Origin: Dysgonomonas sp. UBA7710 | Lineage (GTDB): Bacteria; Bacteroidota; Bacteroidia; Bacteroidales; Dysgonomonadaceae | Length of the DNA stretch: 64,000 nt | Direction: 5' to 3' | Assembly: GCF_002482385.1 (NCBI RefSeq) | Contig: NZ_DLFW01000009.1 | Coordinates: 1-64,000, forward strand | In this document: piece by piece, positions 1-7,503 of the stretch | Layout: each line of letters opens with the position of its first letter | How positions within the stretch are numbered: the stretch's first letter is position 1 | The notes under the pieces: generated by a model | The model's database searches: none | Seen by the model: only the letters and a program-made list of their open reading frames with translations | What the model was told of the DNA's origin: nothing | Program-made: the position numbers and the translations under genes

Positions 1-51
1 TGTATAATATAATTGAAAAGTAGTCCACTTAGTAATTGAAAAGTATACCAC
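1..51. repeat. IS21 left terminal inverted repeat
   Basis: Two copies of AATTGAAAAGTA at 11-22 and 34-45. Bases 1-28 match the reverse complement of the other end perfectly. Confidence 0.9.
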
Positions 52-83
52 TAAGTGTCTCGGCTGAGATTGTTTAAAGATAT

Positions 84-887
84 CTATTCTTCATTAGATT
101 GTAACATTTTTTGAGTTTCTTTAACACGATAAGACTGTCCGTTCATGTTAATCAGATATGCTTTATGAGTTAGCCTGTCTACCATTGCAGCTACCAGAAC
201 TTTGTCCTTGACGATCTCCCCCCACCTGCTAAAAGCCAGGTTTGTAGTAATAATAGTTGTTTTCTTACCAGCCCTTAGCGATAAATGATTAAATAATAGT
301 TCCCCGCCTTCTTTATCACAACTGACATATCCGAACTCGTCACAGATGACCATATCATACCTTTGGAAGCGTAGTTCAAGCTGGCGTAGGCTTTTCTGTG
401 AGCGGCATTCCCTGATTTGCGTAAGCAGGCGAGGCACGGAAGTAAAAAAGACCGTATAACCCTCCAGGCAAGCTTTAATACCGAGCCCTATTGACATATG
501 CGTCTTGCCTGTTCCCGGGTTGCCGCAAAATACGATATTGCGCCCATCCTTGATAAATTCCAGCGTTTCAAGTTCCGGCAGTGCTGTTTGTGCATCTTTA
601 GGCAGCTCTTCCCTTACCAGTTCCTGAAGGTACTTTAGTTCAGGGAACCCGGCTATCCTGATTCGCTGCTTGCGGCGTGCCTCGATCCGCATGTCCATTT
701 CCTTGGTTAAGAGCCGGCATATCAATGCCCGGTATGACCAGTTTTCATCGGTTGCCAAGGTGATAAAGTCATCGAGTTCATCCCGCAGGACAGGCAACTT
801 AAGCTCTTTGGCATAGTTAAACACTTTTTCTTTTTCGTTCAGATTTTCCATTTGCATACTATTTATATTAAATACTTCTTGTCTCAT
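84..887 (-). CDS. istB: IS21 IstB-type transposition helper ATPase
   Basis: DnaC/IstB-like AAA+ ATPase of 267 residues that assists the IstA transposase in target selection and strand transfer. The Walker A motif GNPGTGKT is at residues 122-129, and a hydrophobic-DE Walker B (VICDE) and sensor-like TTN follow. Length is normal for the family. It sits 9 bases downstream of istA on the same strand, the usual IS21 order. Met11 and Met13 are alternative starts. Family assignment is firm from the motifs and neighbour. Confidence 0.95.
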   Translation of the reverse strand: MRQEVFNINSMQMENLNEKEKVFNYAKELKLPVLRDELDDFITLATDENWSYRALICRLLTKEMDMRIEARRKQRIRIAGFPELKYLQELVREELPKDAQTALPELETLEFIKDGRNIVFCGNPGTGKTHMSIGLGIKACLEGYTVFFTSVPRLLTQIRECRSQKSLRQLELRFQRYDMVICDEFGYVSCDKEGGELLFNHLSLRAGKKTTIITTNLAFSRWGEIVKDKVLVAAMVDRLTHKAYLINMNGQSYRVKETQKMLQSNEE

Positions 888-896
888 AACTGATTA

Positions 897-2510
897 TTAA
901 TTTTTGGTGATTATTTTTATATTGTTCTCTGTGTCCATTATGCGTGACAGATCCATCAGTATCCTCATGGCTCCGTCTTCAATCAGGGCAGAGCCGCTCT
1001 TATGGCTTTCATCCAGATAGATGGGTTCATCCTGGGTCGCCAGGGGCTCGTCATTGGCATAGAGCATGGCTTTGATCTGGTCTGCCGATATACTTCTCAG
1101 GCCTCGTGCTTTTAATGATGTGTATGCTTCTATTATATCGTTGTCGCTAAAATTGTTTTCCCTGGCATACTGTAAAAGGAAGACAAAATCCCTGGCCTTG
1201 TCCGTAAAATGTTTATTGAATAAAGCCTGTATCTGCTGTGGCATTTGCTTTAATGCCAGCGAAGTGTTCAGTGCTCCGGGTTTGCGCAAAAGGGTGTTCA
1301 GGTAGTGTTCCAGTTTGATAGACCATCCCTTTTGCCTTGAGTAGATGCGTTCATGTACGGCTATCTTGTCATTATTATAGAGGATGACAATCTTCTCGGA
1401 GTACATCTTAACGGTAACCATTTTGCCTACCAGCGTATCGGGAACCGAGTAGTGGGAGCAGTTCATACAGATGGTCGACCACTTGTCCACCTTGTACTCA
1501 GCCATCTGGAAGCATCCCATCTCATTGGTATAGGGTTTTAGTGCAGCAAGATCGGCTGCCAGTTCTTCCACTTTATTGATCGTTGAAGGACTGCCGCTGC
1601 GTGAGTTAATCTTTTCACAGATAGCCAGCAGGTGCTCCTGGGCATCTTTTAATGAAGCATAATGCAGATTGATGCTGAAAGCCTTACGCCTGACATACTC
1701 TACCGAACGTTCCACATGACCCTTTTCCCAACCGGCACGGGCATTACAGAAGCGATAGTGGTAACGGTAGAAGTTGCTCATGCGAAGAAGTGTTTCTGTG
1801 GGCTTCTTCTCCTCTCCTGCAAACTTTTTGATGGCCACACGCATATTATCATAGACCATAATCGAGGGAACACCTTTTACCTGGCGAAAGAAGTTGCGGT
1901 GCGACTCCATGAAGGCTAACTGGTCCTGATGATGGAATAGCCAGGCATAACGCCCGTTGCTATGGCTCAGGGTAAAGACGGCCATCTGGATACGTTGAAG
2001 CTTACCGTTTAAGTAAAGCTTGACTTCACCCCAATCAAACTCACAGGACTCTCCCGGAGGATAGTAACCACGGATAAAGGCTTCCTTGGATGATTTATCT
2101 TCTTTCTTCTCGACAGCAACAGAGGCGATGTATTTACAAACTCCCGTATAGCTGACCTGAAAGCCTTTGTCTATCAACAGTTCGTAGATATCCTTACCCC
2201 GCATACACTGCTTCTTCAGGCCCATAGCGCGTTTACGGACGTTCTTCTCTAAACAATCATCTATTAAATCTTTCAGGCTACCGGTAATAACACGGCGGCC
2301 TCGTTTGGAACAGTTATATCGGGGTTGTACGGTTAATACCGATTCCAGTGAAGCTTCAGGATCTGGACAGTTTAAAGCGGCTTCATACTCGGATATGACT
2401 TTATGAACGGTCTTACGGCTGATATCCAACTCCCTGGCTATAGCACGTTTGCTGTACCCAACCGTACGGTACATGTGAATAATTGCTTGTTTTTCCACCA
2501 TTGTTATCAT
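897..2510 (-). CDS. istA: IS21 IstA-type DDE transposase
   Basis: 537-residue integrase-core transposase. An N-terminal helix-turn-helix of Hin/resolvase type lies at about residues 18-40 (SKRAIARELDISRKTV). The retroviral-integrase-fold catalytic core follows, with the likely acidic triad D159 (CEFDWGE), D221 (MVYDNM) and E267 (GHVERSV). The C-terminal part (about 330-450) resembles the IstA beta-barrel region. It is full length with no frameshift, and it is transcribed toward istB. It recognises the repeated terminal sequences at 1-51 and 2617-2668. Confidence 0.95.
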   Translation of the reverse strand: MITMVEKQAIIHMYRTVGYSKRAIARELDISRKTVHKVISEYEAALNCPDPEASLESVLTVQPRYNCSKRGRRVITGSLKDLIDDCLEKNVRKRAMGLKKQCMRGKDIYELLIDKGFQVSYTGVCKYIASVAVEKKEDKSSKEAFIRGYYPPGESCEFDWGEVKLYLNGKLQRIQMAVFTLSHSNGRYAWLFHHQDQLAFMESHRNFFRQVKGVPSIMVYDNMRVAIKKFAGEEKKPTETLLRMSNFYRYHYRFCNARAGWEKGHVERSVEYVRRKAFSINLHYASLKDAQEHLLAICEKINSRSGSPSTINKVEELAADLAALKPYTNEMGCFQMAEYKVDKWSTICMNCSHYSVPDTLVGKMVTVKMYSEKIVILYNNDKIAVHERIYSRQKGWSIKLEHYLNTLLRKPGALNTSLALKQMPQQIQALFNKHFTDKARDFVFLLQYARENNFSDNDIIEAYTSLKARGLRSISADQIKAMLYANDEPLATQDEPIYLDESHKSGSALIEDGAMRILMDLSRIMDTENNIKIITKN

Positions 2511-2616
2511 TTTAACCTCTGTGTTAGTGTTCTATACACAAAGGAATTTATAATGTTAATATTTGTTAGTAAAATACAGAGCTTTATTACATGTGCTCTC
2601 ACATTTTACTTAACTG

Positions 2617-2668
2617 GTGGTATACTTTTCAATTATTTTAGTGGACTACTTTTCAATTATATTATACA
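2617..2668. repeat. IS21 right terminal inverted repeat
   Basis: Inverted copy of the left end, with TACTTTTCAATT at 2623-2634 and 2647-2658. The transposon-host junction is placed after ATTATACA at 2668. It lies within an open frame that runs into the AraC remnant. Confidence 0.9.
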
Positions 2669-2865
2669 AAATTACCGGTAAATCAACCACTACACACATC
2701 ACCGAACGCATTATTGCCGAAGCAAAAGCCCTCTTGCAGCATACAGACTGGAATATTGCAGAGATCGCTTACGCGCTCGGTTTTGAATATCCTACCTACT
2801 TCAATAACTTCTTTAAAAGGCAAACAGGCACTAATCCGAAGTCACTTCGACAAGAGATGGTTTGA
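2669..2865 (+). pseudogene. AraC-family regulator, C-terminal remnant cut by the IS
   Basis: The 65 codons after the IS junction encode the second half of an AraC/XylS DNA-binding domain: TGKS, then an ERIIAEAKALL helix, then NIAEIAYALGFEYPTYFNNFFKR and the closing TGTNPKSLR. The sensory domain and first helix-turn-helix are missing, so it cannot be a working regulator. A GTG inside the IS end (2617) gives an 82-codon hybrid frame, which I regard as accidental. The lost gene probably controlled the acetyltransferase/hydrolase cluster that follows, as AraC genes commonly precede such clusters. That link is inference. Confidence 0.85.
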
Positions 2866-2943
2866 ATATCTTAATTATCGGTTTGAATATTGTTAACAGG
2901 TAAAGCCGATAAGCCCCGATCTTTGTATCAAAAAAATACAGAG

Positions 2944-3504
2944 ATGGATAAAACAGATATTTTTGAACGGCTCAGAGACGGAGAAACCATTCCGTCCGGC
3001 GATCCTCAGCGATATAAAATGAGGGAAGCATCATACAACACTAAAGAATTGTTGATCCAAATGAATAATTCTGCCGATCCGGCAGAAATAAGGACTCTTT
3101 TAAGTCAAATTACAGGCAGTGAAATCGACGAAAGCGTTGCCGTATTTACCCCCTTATATATCAATTACGGGAAGCATACTAAAATTGGTAAAAACGTATT
3201 TATCAACTTTAATTGCACTCTTCTGGATTTGGGTGGCATCACCATCGAAGACAACGTACTGATAGGTCCCAACGTCAGCATATTATCCGAAGGGCATCCC
3301 ATTGAGCCGAAAGAACGGCATTCACTCAAACCCAAATCCATCCATATCAAGAACAACGCTTGGATTGGCGCAGGAGCAACCATTCTGCAAGGGGTAACAA
3401 TCGGAGAAAACGCTATTGTAGCCGCAGGAGCAGTTGTATCTAAAGATGTTCCCAATAATGTGATTGTCGGTGGTATTCCTGCTAAAATCATCAATACAAT
3501 TTAA
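2944..3504 (+). CDS. Sugar O-acetyltransferase, maltose/galactoside acetyltransferase type
   Basis: 186-residue left-handed beta-helix acyltransferase. It starts with a Mac-type N-terminal helical region (ERLRDGETI about 8-16, YKMREAS about 24-30) and continues with hexapeptide repeats from about residue 70 to 180. His118 in SEGHPIE is at the position of the catalytic base of LacA/Maa enzymes. The C-terminal IVGGIPAKII loop is also typical. It transfers acetyl from acetyl-CoA to a sugar hydroxyl in the cytoplasm, though the true acceptor is unknown. The start at 2944 is chosen because the family begins near here; an earlier in-frame ATG at 2890 would add 18 unrelated residues. It is first in a run with the genes at 3516 and 4050. 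Confidence 0.9.
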   Translation: MDKTDIFERLRDGETIPSGDPQRYKMREASYNTKELLIQMNNSADPAEIRTLLSQITGSEIDESVAVFTPLYINYGKHTKIGKNVFINFNCTLLDLGGITIEDNVLIGPNVSILSEGHPIEPKERHSLKPKSIHIKNNAWIGAGATILQGVTIGENAIVAAGAVVSKDVPNNVIVGGIPAKIINTI

Positions 3505-3515
3505 ACAGAACAATT

Positions 3516-4010
3516 ATGAAAAAGCTTATAATAATAATTTTCTCTTTGATGGTAATAACAGGACTTTCAGCCTGTGATACCGATGAGATAAGAAGTCCCG
3601 AACCACCTCAGCAACCGGAGAACACGGGCAACGATAATGAAAACGAAAATCCGCAAGAGAATATGAAAATGAAAATAACAATAGGCTCAACCGTATTTAC
3701 CGCCACCCTTGAGAATACTGCTACGGCAACCGCTTTCAAGAAACTGTTACCCATAACAATCACAATGTCCGAGTTAAACAATAATGAAAAGTATTACAGC
3801 CTGCCAAACAGCTTACCTACCAATCCTACTAATCCGAAAACGATACAAAACGGCGATTTAATGCTGTACGGCTCGCAAACATTGGTATTGTTCTACAAAA
3901 GTTTTTCTACATCGTACAGCTATACCCGATTGGGAAAAGTAGATGATACAACAGGCTTAGCCTCCGCATTAGGTTCGGAAAATGTCACCGTAATTTTTGA
4001 AATGGAATAA
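3516..4010 (+). CDS. Lipoprotein with cyclophilin-like fold domain
   Basis: 164 residues. It has a lipoprotein signal peptide (MKKLIIIIFSLMVITGLSAC, Cys20 as the lipidation site), a low-complexity linker rich in Asn/Glu/Pro (about 28-50), and then one domain beginning MKITIGSTVFTATL. The pattern of an opening strand pair, a YYSLPNSLP segment, GDLMLYGSQTLVLFYKSF, and YTRLGKV is that of the small TM1367-like cyclophilin-fold family. Members have no proven enzyme activity that I know of. The start is 11 bases after the acetyltransferase, so the two are probably co-transcribed. Family call is by motif memory. Confidence 0.75.
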   Translation: MKKLIIIIFSLMVITGLSACDTDEIRSPEPPQQPENTGNDNENENPQENMKMKITIGSTVFTATLENTATATAFKKLLPITITMSELNNNEKYYSLPNSLPTNPTNPKTIQNGDLMLYGSQTLVLFYKSFSTSYSYTRLGKVDDTTGLASALGSENVTVIFEME

Positions 4011-4049
4011 AAAAAAGAATCATATATAACAGATAAATAGTTACAGAAA

Positions 4050-5126
4050 ATGAAGAAAATAATACTCATGGCTTTGCTCGTAATAGGAACAATCACAGCA
4101 GAAGCAATAAACGGAACAACCGTATTAACCGAAAATAATCAAGCAAACGATAAAAATATGGATAAGCCAGAATTAACAATTGAATGGGACAAAGTATTCC
4201 CCAAAAGCGATAAAGTCGATCATCGCAAAGTAACCTTCCGCAACCGTTACGGTATCACCCTTGCTGCCGATATGTATATACCTAAAAATCCAACCGGAAA
4301 ATTGGCAGCTATTGCCGTGAGTGGACCTTTCGGCGCAGTAAAAGAACAATCATCGGGACTCTATGCACAGACAATGGCCGAACGTGGTTTCCTGACTATT
4401 GCTTTTGACCCCTCATATACAGGTGAGAGTGGCGGTGAACCCCGCTATGTAGCTTCACCCGACATTAATACGGAGGATTTCAGTGCTGCCGTCGATTTTC
4501 TTTCCACACGTGATGATGTAGACTATGAACGGATCGGAATCATCGGTATTTGTGGCTGGGGTGGTCTGGCTATCAACGCAGCCGCTATGGATACCCGAAT
4601 CAAGGCAACTGCCACATCTACCATGTACAACATGAGCCGTGTAAATGCCAACGGTTATTTTGATTCTATGGATGCGGACGCACGTTATAAACTCCGTGAG
4701 CAACTGAATACCCAGCGCATAATCGACGCAAAAAACGGCACATATGCACTTGCCGGAGGCGTTATTGATCCGTTACCGGACGATGCTCCTTGGTTCGTGA
4801 AAGATTACCACAGTTACTACAAAACTGAACGGGGCTATCATGAGCGTTCACTCAATTCGAATGGTGGTTGGAATATAACATCGTCTCTTTCGTTTATCAA
4901 TATGCCGCAACTTTCCTATGCCGACGAAATCCGTAACGCCGTACTGGTTATTCATGGTGAAAAAGCACATTCCCGCTATTTCAGTGAAGATGCTTTCAAA
5001 AAGTTAAAGGGCGATAATAAGGAACTGATGATTATTCCCAATGCTACTCATGTGGATTTATATGACCGTATGGATATTATACCATTTGACAAACTGGAAT
5101 CTTTCTTTAAGGAATATTTGAAATAG
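4050..5126 (+). CDS. Secreted alpha/beta hydrolase of the dienelactone-hydrolase-like group
   Basis: 358 residues with an N-terminal signal peptide (about 1-20). The alpha/beta-hydrolase core starts with VTFRNRYGITLAADMY. SGPFGAVKEQ (about 91-100) forms the oxyanion region. The nucleophile elbow is GICGWGG with Cys168 as the likely nucleophile, as in dienelactone hydrolases. Trp stands where the usual GxCxG has its second Gly. The C-terminal His334 (ATHVDLYD) completes the triad. It is a close paralogue of the C-terminal half of the 7504-9177 product. It lies at the end of a same-strand run and is closed by a terminator at 5151-5186. Substrate unknown; an esterase or lactonase is likely. Confidence 0.82.
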   Translation: MKKIILMALLVIGTITAEAINGTTVLTENNQANDKNMDKPELTIEWDKVFPKSDKVDHRKVTFRNRYGITLAADMYIPKNPTGKLAAIAVSGPFGAVKEQSSGLYAQTMAERGFLTIAFDPSYTGESGGEPRYVASPDINTEDFSAAVDFLSTRDDVDYERIGIIGICGWGGLAINAAAMDTRIKATATSTMYNMSRVNANGYFDSMDADARYKLREQLNTQRIIDAKNGTYALAGGVIDPLPDDAPWFVKDYHSYYKTERGYHERSLNSNGGWNITSSLSFINMPQLSYADEIRNAVLVIHGEKAHSRYFSEDAFKKLKGDNKELMIIPNATHVDLYDRMDIIPFDKLESFFKEYLK

Positions 5127-5150
5127 AGTGGATATAAACATACGATATAT

Positions 5151-5186
5151 AACGAGAGAATTTTTACGGATTCTCTCGTTTTTATT
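5151..5186. terminator. Rho-independent terminator between convergent genes
   Basis: An 11-bp perfect stem (5151-5161 with 5170-5180, AACGAGAGAAT) and an 8-base loop are followed by TTTATT on the plus strand. It lies between the hydrolase and the convergent AraC gene and may serve both. Confidence 0.85.
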
Positions 5187-6084
5187 AATTCATCAACCGA
5201 TAATCACTTGGCGAACTACCCACAATCTTCTTAAACATCCGGCTGAAATGATGCGGATATTTAAACCCTAATTCATAAGCAATTTCATTTACCGACTTAT
5301 CCGGGTGGTACAGTTTATCCTTTGCCTTTTCAATAACCTTTATCTGGATATATTCCTGAGCCGATTTACCTGTTTCTTTTTTGATTAAATCCCCGAAATA
5401 ATTGGCTGACAAATGAAGTTCATCCGCAAAATACTGCACAGAGGGCAAACCTATTGTTTGCGGTTTATCAGAATCAAAGTAACCGTTCAGTAATTCTTCA
5501 AACCGAGTAAGTACATCTTTATTAACGTTTTCGCGAGTAATAAACTGACGGTCGTAAAAGCGCAGGCAATGATTAAGAAAAACTTCGATGTTAGCGGTGA
5601 TAATCGATTTACTGTGTTTGTCAATGGAATGAGCCAGTTCATCCTTTATCTCCTGAAAGCAATTCACGATAATCTGCCGTTCACGTTCCGACATATGCAG
5701 CGATTCATTCGATTCGTAAGAAAAAAACGAATAATCATTCATTTTCTGTCCGAGCAGTGTACCCCGAAGCAAATCGGGATGAAAACACAACCCCCAGCCC
5801 TGCATTTTAAAAGTATCGCCCGTATCATCTTTTCCGGCCACTTGTCCCGGAGCAATAAAAACAAGCGTACCTTCCTGATAGTCGTATGTATGGCGGCCAT
5901 AAATCAAATCGCCGCATTTAACATCTTTCAGGAAAATGAAATAGAAACCATATCTTTTACGGATATGATGAAATTCTTTTGTGACTGTGGAAAAGTCGAT
6001 AGAACTCACCAAAGGGTGCAGTGTTTCTATTCCCAGAAAGCTGTTATAATCGTGTATCGTATCAAAATTCAATATTTCGCTCAT
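5185..6084 (-). CDS. AraC-family transcriptional regulator
   Basis: 299 residues. An N-terminal cupin-like sensor half (about 1-170) contains HHIRKRYGFYFIFL and GTLVFIAPGQV. The C-terminal double helix-turn-helix (about 195-299) contains LHLSANYFGDLIKKETGKS and VNEIAYELGFKYPHHFSRMFK. I chose Met at 6084 because the longer frame to 6159 adds 25 residues with no family match and would cover the promoter. The gene opposes the hydrolase cluster at 6319 and is a likely activator of it or of the 2944-5126 genes. The effector is unknown. Confidence 0.88.
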   Translation of the reverse strand: MSEILNFDTIHDYNSFLGIETLHPLVSSIDFSTVTKEFHHIRKRYGFYFIFLKDVKCGDLIYGRHTYDYQEGTLVFIAPGQVAGKDDTGDTFKMQGWGLCFHPDLLRGTLLGQKMNDYSFFSYESNESLHMSERERQIIVNCFQEIKDELAHSIDKHSKSIITANIEVFLNHCLRFYDRQFITRENVNKDVLTRFEELLNGYFDSDKPQTIGLPSVQYFADELHLSANYFGDLIKKETGKSAQEYIQIKVIEKAKDKLYHPDKSVNEIAYELGFKYPHHFSRMFKKIVGSSPSDYRLMN

Positions 6085-6105
6085 AATTCCTGATTTTATG
6101 TATAA

Positions 6106-6135
6106 CAAATATAGTGAAAGCCGAAAGCAATCAAA
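6106..6135 (-). promoter_or_regulatory. Bacteroidetes-type promoter of the AraC gene
   Basis: On the minus strand TATATTTG (6106-6113) matches the -7 consensus TAnnTTTG. TTTG (6132-6135) lies 18 bases upstream as the -33 box. The start codon is about 22 bases downstream of the -7 box. Confidence 0.6.
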
Positions 6136-6275
6136 TTTATTTGAATTGCTGAGGCACATCCTATATTCTGTAAAAATAAGGCTTCTTGTTTGAAATCTAC
6201 CATTCCATCTCTCAAATCAGTAATAATGGTAGAAGAAACAGTAATCTGTCTATTTACATGGGGTATTATTCACCG

Positions 6276-6283
6276 TAAGTTTG
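6276..6283 (+). promoter_or_regulatory. Putative -7 promoter element for the 6319-9703 genes
   Basis: TAAGTTTG fits TAnnTTTG, 35 bases before the ATG at 6319. No clear TTG is found at -33 (TTTACA at 6253 is the nearest AT-rich box), which would suit activator dependence. Confidence 0.45.
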
Positions 6284-6318
6284 TAACATGAAAATTATAA
6301 ACTTTTAATTGGTAAAAT

Positions 6319-7407
6319 ATGAAGCAAAGGAATGGCACCAAAGAGATAGTATTTATAATAAGTATCCTCCTTATTTTCTCGGCTTGTAATCAAAATAAGG
6401 AAAAAGATATGAACGGACTACTTGTGATAAAAGAACAGGGCAGTTTTGCCGTAGGCGGTTCGGTTATAATCAACCCCGGCACATTCAATCCCATTACACG
6501 TACTCCCGAGGGGCAAACCTACCACGGCGACCATGCCTATATTGTTTATCAGATACCCGATAATGCCCGCAAATTACCACTAGTATTCTGGCATGGCATC
6601 GGACAATTTTCAAAGACATGGGAAACTACACCCGACGGTCGTGAAGGATTCCGGAATATATTTCTTAGACGAAATTTCGGTGTATATCTCATTAATCAGC
6701 CAAGAAGGGGAAACGCAGGGCGAAGTACTGTAGAAGCCACAATAAAAACAATACCCGACGAACAGGAATGGTTCAGCACTTTCCGGCTGGGTGTATGGCC
6801 CGAATATTTTGAAGGCGTACAATTCGATAAAAGTCCGGAAACATTGAATCAGTATTTTCGTCAGATGACACCCAATATCGGAGGATTTGATACCGAAGTA
6901 ATCACTTCAGCCGCAATTGAACTTTTCAATAAGATAGGTGACGGTATACTTGTCACTCACTCTCATTCGGGCGGTTTTGGCTGGTTGACGGCAATAGGTA
7001 GCGATAATGTAAAAGCAATTGCATCCTATGAACCCGGCAGCGGTTTTGTTTTTCCCGAAGGAGAAGTCCCCGAACCCCTTTCAAGTTCAGCAGGAGTGTT
7101 AGTAGCCAATAGCGTGCAGATGTCCGACTTTATGAAACTCACCAAAATCCCCATTATTATTTACTACGGTGATTTCATCCCTGAAAAACAAGTAGAAAAT
7201 CCCGGAATCGACGGCTGGCGTGTACGGCTCGAAATGGCAAGGAAATGGAGAGATGTCGTCAATAAGTATGGAGGAGATGTTACTGTTATACACTTGCCCG
7301 AAATAGGGATTCATGGCAATACTCATTTCCCTTTCTCCGACCTCAATAATATAGAAATAGCCGGTTTGCTTTCGGACTGGTTCAAAGAAAAAGGACTCGA
7401 TAAATAG
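6319..7407 (+). CDS. Esterase-713-like alpha/beta hydrolase lipoprotein
   Basis: 362 residues. A lipoprotein signal ends at FSAC (Cys about 23). The catalytic domain opens with a HGIGQFSKTWETTPDGREGF segment and continues with NFGVYLINQPRRGNAG, both characteristic of the Arthrobacter esterase-713-like group. The nucleophile elbow reads THSHSGG with Ser215, and Ser stands where Gly is usual. The late LPEIGIHGNTHFPF probably carries the catalytic His. It is likely anchored in the periplasm or on the surface. The next full gene starts about 100 bases on and is also an alpha/beta hydrolase, suggesting a shared ester or lactone substrate class. Natural substrate unknown. Confidence 0.8.
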   Translation: MKQRNGTKEIVFIISILLIFSACNQNKEKDMNGLLVIKEQGSFAVGGSVIINPGTFNPITRTPEGQTYHGDHAYIVYQIPDNARKLPLVFWHGIGQFSKTWETTPDGREGFRNIFLRRNFGVYLINQPRRGNAGRSTVEATIKTIPDEQEWFSTFRLGVWPEYFEGVQFDKSPETLNQYFRQMTPNIGGFDTEVITSAAIELFNKIGDGILVTHSHSGGFGWLTAIGSDNVKAIASYEPGSGFVFPEGEVPEPLSSSAGVLVANSVQMSDFMKLTKIPIIIYYGDFIPEKQVENPGIDGWRVRLEMARKWRDVVNKYGGDVTVIHLPEIGIHGNTHFPFSDLNNIEIAGLLSDWFKEKGLDK

Positions 7408-7415
7408 AACAAGAT

Positions 7416-7490
7416 ATGAAGAATTTAATTTTAAGCCTAATCATAATTTTAGTAATATTCCCCGTGTCGGCATATTCGAATAATAAGTAA
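7416..7490 (+). pseudogene. Signal-peptide-only mini-ORF, probable gene remnant
   Basis: ATG at 7416, 24 codons, stop at 7488-7490. The product is a complete-looking Sec signal peptide (MKNLILSLIIILVIFPVSAY) followed by SNNK and stop. It begins 8 bases after the upstream gene and ends 13 bases before the next. The best reading is the surviving start of a deleted exported protein. A translated leader or small membrane peptide is the alternative. Confidence 0.45.
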
Positions 7491-7503
7491 TAGAAATATA
7501 ACA

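Larger units (their letters stand above)
1..2668 (-). mobile_element. IS21-family insertion sequence
   Basis: Two minus-strand genes, an IstA-type DDE transposase and an IstB-type ATPase helper, lie between matching ends. The first 28 bases are the exact reverse complement of 2641-2668. A further 19-base match (33-51 against 2617-2635) follows after a one-base gap. Each end therefore carries two copies of AATTGAAAAGTA, the repeated terminal binding sites typical of IS21. The element begins exactly at the window edge, so the left flank and target duplication cannot be read. The right end falls inside an AraC-type gene, which it truncates. Both proteins look intact, so the copy may be active. 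Confidence 0.93.

Noticed and set aside
2617..2865. 82-codon plus-strand frame starting with GTG inside the IS end
   Set aside because: The first 17 codons are IS terminal repeat and the rest is a truncated AraC domain, so it is a hybrid remnant, not a gene.
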